In this document: positions 46,558-55,900 of the stretch, in pieces
Position numbering within the stretch: position 1 is the first letter of the stretch
Layout of the letters: every line of letters starts with the position of its first letter
DNA from: Rhizophagus irregularis
Lineage: Eukaryota > Glomeromycota > Glomeromycetes > Glomerales > Glomeraceae
Length of the DNA stretch: 64,000 bases
Assembly (NCBI RefSeq): GCF_026210795.1
Contig: NC_089451.1
Location: 186,001 to 250,000, forward strand
Direction: 5' to 3'
Position numbers and translations under genes: made by a program
Notes under the pieces: model-generated
What the model saw: the letters and a program-made list of their open reading frames with translations, nothing else
Database searches by the model: none
What the model was told of the DNA's origin: nothing

Positions 46558-47801
46558 TAAAGATGGTGCCGCAAATAGGCAATTGCGGAATAATTGTGAT
46601 TTGCGACATTGCGGAATATTGCGGATTTTGAAGTCTACATATCCGCAATTCCGCAATCAGTAATTATCCGCAATTCCGCAATTTTTCCGCAATTCCGCAA
46701 ATAATCCGCAATTCCGTAATTAATTGCGGAATTGCGGAAAATTGCGGAATTGCGGAAAAATTAAAAATTGCGGAAAAAAATATTTTTTTTTATAACTAAC
46801 TATTTTTTTAAACTTACTAGTCTAAAAAATAAGTTCGTTATTAATAAAAATATTTAAAAAAAAATCATTTTTTCGTTAATATAATATTAAAAAAAATGAT
46901 TTATTTTTTTTAAAAAAAATTGGATCGGCCGGATTATATTACGGTTTATCAACACCGTTAAATTAACCGGCCGATATGGTTATTAAATTTATAAAAACAA
47001 AAAGAAAACGCTGGAACTATTAGTTCCGGCATATTTATATAGAAAAAACAAAAAGAAAACGCTGGAACAATTAGTTCTGGCATATTTATATAGGAAAAAT
47101 AAAAAGAAAACGCCGGAACTATTAGTTCCGGCATATTTTATATAAAAAAAATAAAAAGAAAATGCCAGAACTAATAGTTCCGGCATATTATATATAAAAA
47201 ATTAAAAAAATGCCGGAACTAATAGTTCCGGCATATTTTATATAAAAAAATTAAAAAAAATTAAAAAAAATGCCGGAACTAATAGTTCCGGCATATTTTA
47301 TATAAAAAAATTAAAAAAATTAAAAAAAAATGCCAGAACTAATAGTTCCGGCACATTTTATTAAAAAAATTTAAAAAAAAATGTCAGAACTAATAGTTCC
47401 GGCACATTTTATAAAAAAAAAATTTAAAAAAAATGCCGGAACTAATAGTTCCGGCATATTTTATATAAAAAAAATCAAAAAAAACGCCGGAACTAATAGT
47501 TCCGGCATATTTTATATAAAAAAAATCAAAAAAAACGCCGGAACTAATAGTTCCAGCATATTTTATATAAAAATTAAAAAAAAACGCTGGAACTAATAGT
47601 TCCGGCATATCTTATATAAAAAATAAAAATAAAACCACTGAAACTAATAGTTCCGGCGTTTTTATATATTATATAAGATTGCAAAAAAACACAGTTCCGG
47701 GCAGCCAATCAGAATTGCGGAATTACGGATTACTAACCGCAATTCAACACTAAATTCCGCAATATTGCGGAATTTGAAAATCATTTGCGGACCCATCCTT
47801 A
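46558..47801. mobile_element. hAT-like non-autonomous element 1 with hairpin array
   Basis: The ends are inverted: TAAAGATGGTGCCGCAAAT at 46558 and, in reverse from 47801, TAAGGATGGGTCCGCAAAT. GTTATGTA flanks both sides (46550-46557 and 47802-47809), an 8-bp duplication as made by hAT transposases. TAAGG fits the hAT end rule YARNG. Subterminal regions (46560-46780 and 47705-47790) are packed with TTGCGGAAT words in both orientations, the kind of repeat that hAT transposases bind. An inner ATCGGCCGG...CCGGCCGAT pair lies at 46922-46976. There is no transposase gene, so it would need one in trans. The centre is the hairpin array listed separately. Confidence 0.85.
47008..47662. repeat. Array of about 13 GCCGGAACTA hairpins in element 1
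   Basis: Each unit is a near-perfect hairpin: GCCGGAACTA, a one-base centre, then TAGTTCCGGC. Units are separated by roughly 25-40 bp of ATATTTTATATAAAAAAAT-like spacer, giving a period near 50-60 bp. Minor variants (CTGG, CAGA or CGCC at the stem base) occur. Short ORFs on both strands encode repeats such as AGTNSSG and are by-products. Confidence 0.9.
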
Positions 47802-47931
47802 GTTATGTATTAAATTTTAAATATATTTTACAAAGAGTACATTTTATTAATCATGATTGTTTTTTTTATTTTTTTTATATATATATATATATATTTTAAA
47901 ATTGAAAATGACGTATCCATCAACTCACATA

Positions 47932-48115
47932 CGAGAAGAAAAGAATAAAAAAGAGAAGAAAAGAATAAAAAAGAGAAGAAAAGAATAAAAAAGAGAAGAA
48001 AAGAATAAAAAAGAGAAGAAAAGAATAAAAAAGAGAAGAAAAGAATAAAAAAGAGAAGAAAAGAATAAAAAAGAGAAGAAAAGAATAAAAAAGAGAAGAA
48101 AAGAATAAAAAAAAA
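47932..48115. repeat. 20-bp satellite, about nine copies
   Basis: AGAGAAGAAAAGAATAAAAA repeats with an exact 20-bp period and no visible change over most copies, indicating recent expansion. Because 20 is not a multiple of three, all three minus frames stay open and give Phe/Ser-rich ORFs that are not genes. Confidence 0.92.
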
Positions 48116-48199
48116 GGAAGAAAAGAAACGTACTCCACTCACCCATAATAATCCACTAATAAAAAATTATTATTATTAATGTATAATAAATAATAAACA

Positions 48200-49195
48200 T
48201 ATATTACAATAAAAATATTTTTGTGATGTTAATTCGGTGTTAATATAATATCATTACGATGTAGTTACGATATTAAATAAATGTAAAACATTTTTTGTAA
48301 TATTAATTTGATATTAATATGATATTATTATGATGTAGTTACGATATCAAATAAAATTGTAATATTAATTCAATGTTAATACAACATCACTACGATGTGG
48401 CTACGATATCAAATAGATGTAAAATATTTTTAATATTTTTGCAATATTAATTCGATGTTAATATGATATCACTACGATATGGCTACGATGTGGTTACGAT
48501 ATCAAATAAAATGTCAAATATTTTGCAATATTAATTCGATGTTAATATGATATCACTACGATGTGGTTACGATATCAAATAAAATGTCAAATATTTTGTA
48601 ATATTAATTCAATATTAATACGACATCACTACGATGTGGTTACAATATCAAATAGATAAAATATTTTTGAATATTAATTCGATGTTAATATGATATCAAT
48701 ACGATGTGATTACAATATCAAATAAAATGTCAAATATTTTGTAATATTAATTCAATGTTAATACGACATCACTACGATGTGGTTACGATATCAAATAGAT
48801 GTAAAATATTTTTGCAATATTAATTCGATGTTAATATGATATCACTACGATGTGGTTACGATATCAAATAAAATGTCAAATATTTTGTAATATTAATTCA
48901 ATGTTAATACGACATGGTTACGATATCAAATAAATGTTAAATATTTTTGTAATATTAATTCAATGTTAATACGACATCACTACGATGTGATTACGTGATA
49001 ATATTTACATCGCATAATGATCGCTGCGATATCGCAGAGATATCGAACTAATCTATGTCGAATAAATATAGTTACGACTAACTTAACGACGTCGAATCTA
49101 TTTTTTATTAAAATATCGTAATGATATCGTAATGATATCATTGCAATATCTAATCAATATCGATTGTAAACTCCAAGTTTCAGCAAAGTAGATAC
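48200..49195. repeat. Array of GATATCACTACGATGTGG repeats
   Basis: About eleven to thirteen imperfect units of roughly 60-85 bp, each with AATATTAATTCGATGTTAAT, then ATGATATCACTACGATGTGG, then TTACGATATCAAATA. The array ends at the minus-strand motif ATCTACTTTGCTGAAAC (about 49178-49194), the counterpart of the end motif of the repeats at 356 and 35383. Confidence 0.85.
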
Positions 49196-49221
49196 CCAAA
49201 TATCTTTAAATGTCCGTATAA

Positions 49222-49248
49222 CATTGATCGCCCTCTATATATCACTCT
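49222..49248 (-). mobile_element. Tc1/mariner-like terminal repeat remnant beside the array
   Basis: In reverse it reads ATATAGAGGGCGATCAATGT, then TATACGGACA. It matches the remnant at 34907 at most positions and likewise sits next to a GATATC-type array. No transposase is associated. Confidence 0.4.
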
Positions 49249-49325
49249 AATTAAAATTGCCAATTCAAAATCTCTCTAAATTCACAAATTATATTGAATT
49301 TTAGTAATATATACAGTAATTAATA

Positions 49326-49886
49326 CACTACCCTCCCAAAAGTATCCGGTCAACCAATAAAAATCATATTTTATTAATAATAATTAATATTTAGTTGGCC
49401 ATCCATTGTTTTTAATGCATGCTTCAATTCAGCATAGTATGCTCTCAATTAAATTAATGTAAGTTTCGGATGGAATTCTTTCCCACTCTTCTTTTAGCTG
49501 TTAATCCAGTCGTGTCCTAAAATTTCCAAAAAGTACCATTATAGACACGATTGTTCGATACAAAAATTTTAATCCTGATAGCTTCATGTCCTTTTCAAAG
49601 GCCAATAATTTGCCCACGCTCACTCAATTCACTAGTTTTTCCCATTTTAAAAGTAGCCGAATGGCGTAGTAACAAAAAAAAAGCAAAGTTCAGCGTTGGC
49701 AAAAATTGAGGCATTATTATTTTTTTATTGCCAAATCTGGTACAAGTATCGTAACACAATAAAAATACATTCATTTTAATCGTTAAAACTAGGGGAATTA
49801 TTTTTTTTTTAAAAAAATAATACTTTATATATTCAATCTTAAGAAAATCAAGTTGAGCTTGACCGGATACTTTTGGGAGGGTAGTG
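49326..49886 (-). mobile_element. Internally deleted Tc1-like transposon
   Basis: Inverted ends CACTACCCTCCCAAAAGTAT (continuing CCGGTCAA) match perfectly over about 28 bp, and TA lies on both sides (49324-49325, 49887-49888), the mariner/Tc1 target. Inside, on the minus strand, are two separate pieces of one transposase with the centre missing. The 561-bp length compares with about 1.3-1.7 kb for complete Tc1 elements. Confidence 0.88.
49384..49645 (-). pseudogene. Fused ends of a Tc1-like transposase
   Basis: The minus strand opens with ATG at 49645 and reads MGKTSELSERGQIIGL, a Tc1-type N-terminus, then a stop, then KGHEAIRI. After about 49530 it jumps to QLKEEWERIPSETYINLIES and, past another stop, IEACIKNNGWPTKY and a stop at 49384. 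The TKY end is characteristic of Tc1 transposases. The DNA-binding start and extreme C-terminus remain, while the DDE catalytic core is deleted. Confidence 0.8.
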
Positions 49887-49888
49887 TA

Positions 49889-51985
49889 TATAATTATACT
49901 GTATTAATTTATTTTTATACAATATATTACATTATTTATTATTTTATTTATTTTTTTTATTATTATATTGTACTTTTTATTTAAAGAAAAAATTACAAGA
50001 ATCAAACTTATTATAAATAATTTGCATCTTACTTGCTAGCAAATATACCTTATGAGTCTAATTCAATTTATAGCAAGCTAGCTAGTTATATATAATAAAT
50101 TATAAAATTAAAAGCAAAAATTATCTAAACGATAAAATAAAATCAAAAGCTATTTAAATGGTAACCCTTACAAACTCATCAGAAAGCCACATCAGTAGCA
50201 CAGACATTACTATTTTTATCATTATGTAACATTTATAATACACATTTTTAATAAAAGAAAAAAAATATCTTTTTATTGAATTTTTTTATTTTTTTACAAA
50301 TATATAATAAAACAGTAATTTTAACAAAAAAAAGTATTTTAAAGTATTTTTTTAATGAAAATAAATATTTGTAAAGTGTTTTTTTAATAAAAAAAGTATT
50401 TTAAAGTAGTTTTTTAACGAAAATAAAGCATTTTTTATTATTTTTTTTTAACAAAAATAAAGGTATTTTTAACAACATAAAGTATTTTTTTTAATATTTT
50501 GATGAAAATAAAGTATTCTTTTTAGTATCTTAATGGAAATAAAGTATCTTTAACAAAGTAATTTACAAGTTTAATAAATTAAGTTCTATATTTTAAAAAA
50601 TTAAAGTATAAGTGTAAATAAATTAAACCACAAAAAAAGTCTGTATAAATAAAAATAAAAATCAGTGGAGTCATTTATGACTAAATAATATAATTATATT
50701 ATTTAGTATAAACGGCTTAAATTAGGTTATTTAGTAATAAAATAATCTAGATATGATTAAATAATCTAAATATAACTAAATAATCTAAAGTTAATAATCT
50801 AATTATGATTAAATAATCTAATTAAATAACCTAATTGTGATGATTTTTTATACCTACCTATTTTTCTTATTATATTTCTTACCTTTGAAATCGATTTTTT
50901 TTTCCTGTTTCCTATTTATCGTTTGTGGTCCATGTGATTAAATAATCTAATTATGACTATGACGAAATAATCTGAATGCGCCTATTTTTATTTTATGCTA
51001 TGTGTTAATAAATGCTTTCTGGTATAATTTATGCTGGTAGGGCTTCACAATTGATTGGTTACTAAGTACTAGGTGGTGGTTTGTTTTCCATTTTTAAGCC
51101 TTTTGATTGCTGGTCAGGCACGTAGTGCTGTACTATCCTTCTTGATTGCCAGTGTTAGGCCAGCCAGTTTGAATGCTAGTTCTATATTAAGAATTTGCAT
51201 CTATTTGATTGCTTTTCTAGATATCAAAATGTGGTAAAAAAAATATGATGTCAAATGGCGCAGTAATTTAATGTAAATCTGTGTCTAAATTTGGCTGACA
51301 CTATGGCATAATTCAGGCTGATCTTTAGGGCATATGATTTGAAGGATCTAAGCTGGCACTATGGTAGCGACTTAGTAGTATCCTGGAGCTGTCATGAAAC
51401 TGGCAGGGAATCTGAGTATTTCTATTAATTTGCCAGTTTCAGGCCAGTTTGGATGCCAGGTTATAATGTTTGGAATCATGTAACAGTTATTTGAATAACT
51501 TGAGTATATTCGAGTATTCGAATAAGTATAGTGGTTATTTGAGTATTCATTTAGCCAGATATAGTATAGTTAAAATTCTAATTGGACATTAAATCCTTAA
51601 ATTTAATTGAGTTAAAATCATAATTCAGGCTAAAAAATTATGTAAATCATTACTATAAAAGGAAATTTAACTTATTCGAATATTATTCGAATACACTTTA
51701 TAAATTTAAATGAATACTCGAGTATATTCAAATATATTCGATTCCAAATACTACCAGGTTATTATGTTCAAAGATTTGACCGAATTTATGTTCTGGCCAA
51801 TTTTATACTGTGCCTTATTGCACCAGTCACGTGATCCTGTTACACTTTTTCATAATTATGAGCTAGTGACAGGAACATTCCCAGAACATTTCTGGAATCC
51901 AATATATAGTATGCAATATATATACTAACGAACTATTGAATATTTCATATCTTCTATAGAATATTATCAATCATAACATCTGAGG
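49889..51985. other. AT-rich non-coding region with AAAGTATTTTT and AATAATCTA repeats
   Basis: No gene is supported. 50330-50530 has degenerate AAAGTATTTTTTTAACAAAA units. 50685-50830 and 50935-50965 have ATTAAATAATCTAA units. 51120-51460 repeats GCCAGTTT and TGCCAG words. 51490-51740 repeats ATTCGAGTATTCGAATA. An ORF at 51710-51928 is short and unrecognised; it may be the eroded start of the next pseudogene. Confidence 0.45.
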
Positions 51986-53196
51986 TTGAATCATTGTGAC
52001 AGCGTAGAGGTTGAGAACGCAAAGTTGAGGCAGATTATTGAAGAGAATGCCAGGCGTAATGCTAAAAATGCTGAACATAAGATCAGAATTGAAGAATTGA
52101 AGAAAAATAGTGTAGATATTTCAGCTGAGAATGCTAAGCTTAAAGCTAAATTGGCAAAATTAAAACATGATTTCAATTTCTCCAACCTCACGAGGCCTCA
52201 GCAACCACAGCACATTACTAATATGCAGAACTTATGCTTTGTTGAAGAAGAAGATATATCAGCTGTACCACATACAACCATATGCTTCTCACAATATACC
52301 TGATCCTGTAATAGACCAGCCTATAAATAGATCACCTGATGATAACGCAAACATCAAACCATCAAGGAAGAGATTTACGATCTCTTTTCTGACGTTCGGA
52401 ATAAGAAAATTGTCAGTGATGGGATAAGACAGAGAAAGCGGGATGAAAAACTTGCAAAAGTGGAATCTATCTTTCCTGAAAAAGGTAAACAGGTATCTGT
52501 AACAAAAAGACACTTCGCAAGAAAGAATAAAGGGAGAAATTCATTCAGAAAGCATCTGAGGATTCAAGCACCAAATGTTCTAACACTATGGGTGAGCTGG
52601 GCTCAAATTCTTTGGATGTTTACCTAAAGCAATCAGTACGAAGCTATGATTCCTCAGCAGCAAAAATGGAGACAACATTTTTTCTTTTGTATAAGAAACT
52701 TTTTGATGCCAAGAACTTTGCTGATCGTGCGATCCAAGAGGCCATTATATGTTACTGTCAATTTGGAAAAGCTTTTATCCAGAGATGAAGTGAAATAGCA
52801 TCTGAAAAACAAGTTGATCCAAAATCTAATGCTGTCAGTAGAATTTTAAATATGGAAGTTAAAGCTCAGCTTCCTGCAGATACTTCTGTTGCACTTTTAT
52901 GGAAAAAAATCAAGCAAGCCAAGAAACTCTGGAAGCTTTTTGATGCAATAGGCATAGATAAAATTTATCGGATACATTCATTCTCTGTTAGCAGTATTTC
53001 AAAAATGACATATGAAGACATTTAGTATATCATAGATAATATGCCAGTTGACTACAGCATTAAGATAGAATCATAGCTAATCTTTCGAAAGACACTTTGT
53101 TAAGTGATGAGAAAAATTCTGAATTGTCACATCCTGATCTCAGTTCAGGAAGTGATAAGGAAAATTCTGAGTTGTCACATACTAATACATCAGAGG

Positions 53197-54670
53197 TAAG
53201 GATGGGTCCGCAAATGATTTTCAAATTCCGCAATATTGCGGATTTTGAAGTTGAATTGCGGTTAGTAGCCCGTAATTCTGCAATTCAGTTTTGGTGTTTT
53301 CTTACATACAAAAAACACCAGAACTAATAGGTTTTTTATACAAAAATGCTGGAACTATTGCTTCTGGCATATTTTTTAATTTTTTTTAATAAAAACGCCG
53401 GAACTATGGGTTCCGGCGTTTTCTTTTAATTATTTTATATAAAAATGCCGGAACTATAGGTTCCGGCGTTTTCTTTTAATTTATTTATATAAAACGCCGG
53501 AACTATGGGTTCCGGCGTTTTCTTTTGATTTTTTTTATGTAAAAACGCCGGAACTATATAAAACGCCGGAACCTATAGTTCCGGCGTTTTCTTTTGAATT
53601 TTTTTTATGTAAAAACGCCGGAACTATAGGTTCCGGCATTTTCTTTTGATTTTTTTTTATGTAAAAACGTTGGAACTATAGGTTCCGGCGTTTTCTTTTG
53701 ATTTTTTTATGTAAAAATGCTGGAGCCCAAGGTTCGGCGTTTTCTTTAAATTTTTTTTAATAAAAACGCCGGAACTAAGGTTCCGGCGTTTCTTTAATTA
53801 TTTTATATAAAAACGCCGGAACTATAGGTTCCGGCGTTTTCTTTGATTTTTATGTAAAAACGCCGAGGCCAAGGTTCGGCGTTTTCTTTTAATTTATTTA
53901 TATAAAAATGCCAGAACTATGGGTTCTGGCGTTTTCTTTTAATTTTTTTTATGTAAAAATGCCGGAACTATAGGTTCCGGCGTTTTCTTTTAATTTTTAT
54001 GTAAAAATGCCGGAAGCTAAGGTTCGGCGTTTTCTTTTAGTTTTTTTAATAAAAACGCCGGAGCTAGGTTCCGGCGTTTTATTTAATTTTTTAATAAAAA
54101 CGCCGGAACTAAGGTTCCGGCGTTTTCTTTAATTTTTTTTTTAATAAAAACGCCGGAACTAAGGTTCCGGCGTTTTCTTTAATTTTATTATGTAAAAACG
54201 CCGGAACTATGAGTTCCAGCGTTTTCTTTAAATTTTTTTTAATAAAAACGCCAGAACTATAGGTTCCGGCGTTTTCTTTAAATTTTTTTTAATTAAAACG
54301 CTGGAACTATAAGTTCCGGCGGTTTCTTTTAATTTTTTTTATGTAAAAACGCCGGAACTATAGGTTCCGGCGGTTTCTTTTAAATTTTTTTTAATTAAAA
54401 CGCCAGAACTATAGGTTCCAGCATTTTTTTTAATTTTTTTTTATGTAAAATAATTTCTTTTATTATTAATAATAAATAGAAATATTTTTTTTTTTAGTAG
54501 TAATTATATTTTATTAAAAAAAAGAAAGTTTTTTTTGCGGAATATTTGCGGGATTGCGGATAATTGCGGATTTGCGGATTTGCGGATTTTTAGATTTAAA
54601 AATCCGCAATGTTCCGCAATACCGTAAATCGCAATTATTCCGCAATTACATATTTGCGGCACCATCCTTA
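53197..54670. mobile_element. hAT-like non-autonomous element 2 with hairpin array
   Basis: The ends are TAAGGATGGGTCCGCAAAT (53197) and, in reverse from 54670, TAAGGATGGTGCCGCAAAT. ATCAGAGG occurs on both sides (53189-53196 and 54671-54678), an 8-bp hAT-type duplication. Subterminal TTGCGGAAT-type words fill 53215-53290 and 54535-54655. It is in the opposite orientation to element 1, since its GGGTCC end is on the left. It sits inside coding sequence and the reading frame continues across one copy of the duplication, so it inserted into an ORF. No transposase. The core is the hairpin array. Confidence 0.9.
53310..54425. repeat. Array of about 23 GCCGGAACTATAGGTTCCGGC-type hairpins in element 2
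   Basis: Units read GCCGGAACTA, a short centre (usually TAGG or AGG), then TTCCGGC, followed by GTTTTCTTTTAATTTTTTTT-like spacer and ATGTAAAAAC. The period is about 45-52 bp. One unit (53547-53590) is duplicated in miniature. Several copies carry paired substitutions (for example GCCAGAAC with GTTCTGGC near 53908); others have an internal deletion (GCCGAGGCCAAGGTTCGGC). Confidence 0.9.
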
Positions 54671-55651
54671 ATCAGAGGAACAAACATCTTCAAAATCTGG
54701 AGTAAATATTTCACCTGCATCTCGACCAATGTCTAAGAAGAACTCAACTTATGACTGGTCCTATTTTCACAACAAGATATTGGATCAATATTTTAATCTA
54801 TATAGAGAATGTAGTAGTGAAAATTTCGATTATTATGGAATTACTGATGAGACATCATGTGGGAACTATATCTGCCCATTATGCAAATTAGGTCATAATG
54901 ATGAAGAAATAGAAGGCAGGTATAAAGCAGGATCTTACTTTATTAAATGTGAACAGCGTGAAATTGAGATAGTTGCATCGTTTCATTGCTTCACAATAGT
55001 CTGGAAATTTTAATCTTTTTTTTTTTCAAATGAATAGGTCTATATGAGAAAAAAGGGATTTTTAAAATTGTTTGCAGTCATATAAAAAGGAAAATGACTG
55101 AGTCTGTTAAAATACTAACCGCCAATTATCTGAATTGGCATGCCAAATTAACTGGGTTACCAAGTATTTTGACAGATAAGATCCATTCCAACTTATACAA
55201 AAAATATAAAAGAGAAATAGGACTTGAGCCATGGCAACTATCAGAAGTACATAAATCGGAAGTCATAATTCACCAGAAAACAAAGTATCCGATTTATCTT
55301 TTCCCTCCTCCGGTGAGCAATGTCAAGAAAAATGGCCCATCACTTTCGAAGCTAGACCCAATCCAGAATTAATTATCAAATCCGTCTTAGAGCACTTCCC
55401 ATACTTGAAATTTGGAAATAGTTTTTGAGAAATAATTATAATTTTGCATCACCTCAGCCGTGGAGTTCACCATGTTCTATTTGCAATGGAAAACACAGAA
55501 ATTATGGATTACATGGCTCATGGTACTGTGAAAATGGAAATCAGTTCCCTTATAATCCTGAATTAGCGAAGTTCTATTCTCAAGATAAGTTGGAATATTG
55601 TCTTACCTGCAACACTTCAAGCAAGAAACTCAAATTCGCGATCGTATCATA

Positions 55652-55900
55652 GAAGCTGGTTTTTTGTTCGCATAGGCGCAGTATTAGGAGATTATCTTAT
55701 CTAATTGACATCATGTGTGACAATTTGTCCTTCGCACGTGATTTTTTTTATGTCATAAAAATCATCACGTTTTGATAAGCTAATGGGAACTCGCTTTCAA
55801 ATAATGGATGGATATTTTGATACCACCTCTTCTGAAAGTTGGTCTCTTAACCACTTTGCCGAGTGGCCATTAACATTTCGTGTGAAATATGAAAAAGTCT
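55652..55900. other. Spacer between decayed genes
   Basis: No open frame of note; possibly the promoter of the following decayed gene. Contains GATTATCTTATCTAATTGAC and a possible start region before the ATG at 55901. Confidence 0.35.

Larger units (their letters stand above)
51986..55651 (+). pseudogene. Decayed lineage-specific gene(s), split by hAT-like element 2
   Basis: The first part has a coiled-coil start (51986-52303: ENAKLRQIIEENARRNAKN, AENAKLKAKLAKL), then SIFPEKGKQVSVTKRHFARK, FFLLYKKLFDAKNFADRAI and KLWKLFDAIGIDKI in alternating frames to about 53030. I recognise this order as a multi-copy Rhizophagus family of unknown role. From 53097 an SSG-rich frame enters the element's target site, then resumes in the same frame after it with YDWSYFHNKILDQYFN and CPLCKLGHNDEEIEGRY, a Cys-containing possible zinc site. 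More fragments run to 55651 (ICNGKHRNYGLHGSWYC). Many stops and shifts. It may be two neighbouring genes. Confidence 0.6.

Noticed and set aside
47381-47608. ORFs encoding AGTNSSG and similar repeats on both strands
   Set aside because: By-products of the hairpin array in element 1; no start context or homology.
47828-48146. Three overlapping minus-strand Phe/Ser-rich ORFs
   Set aside because: They arise from an exact 20-bp satellite without stop codons; all three frames are open for the same reason.
53310-54425. CRISPR-like appearance of short palindromic repeats with regular spacing
   Set aside because: The spacers are not unique; they are near-identical AT-rich sequence, the context is eukaryotic, and no cas genes exist. 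It is a tandem satellite inside a transposon.
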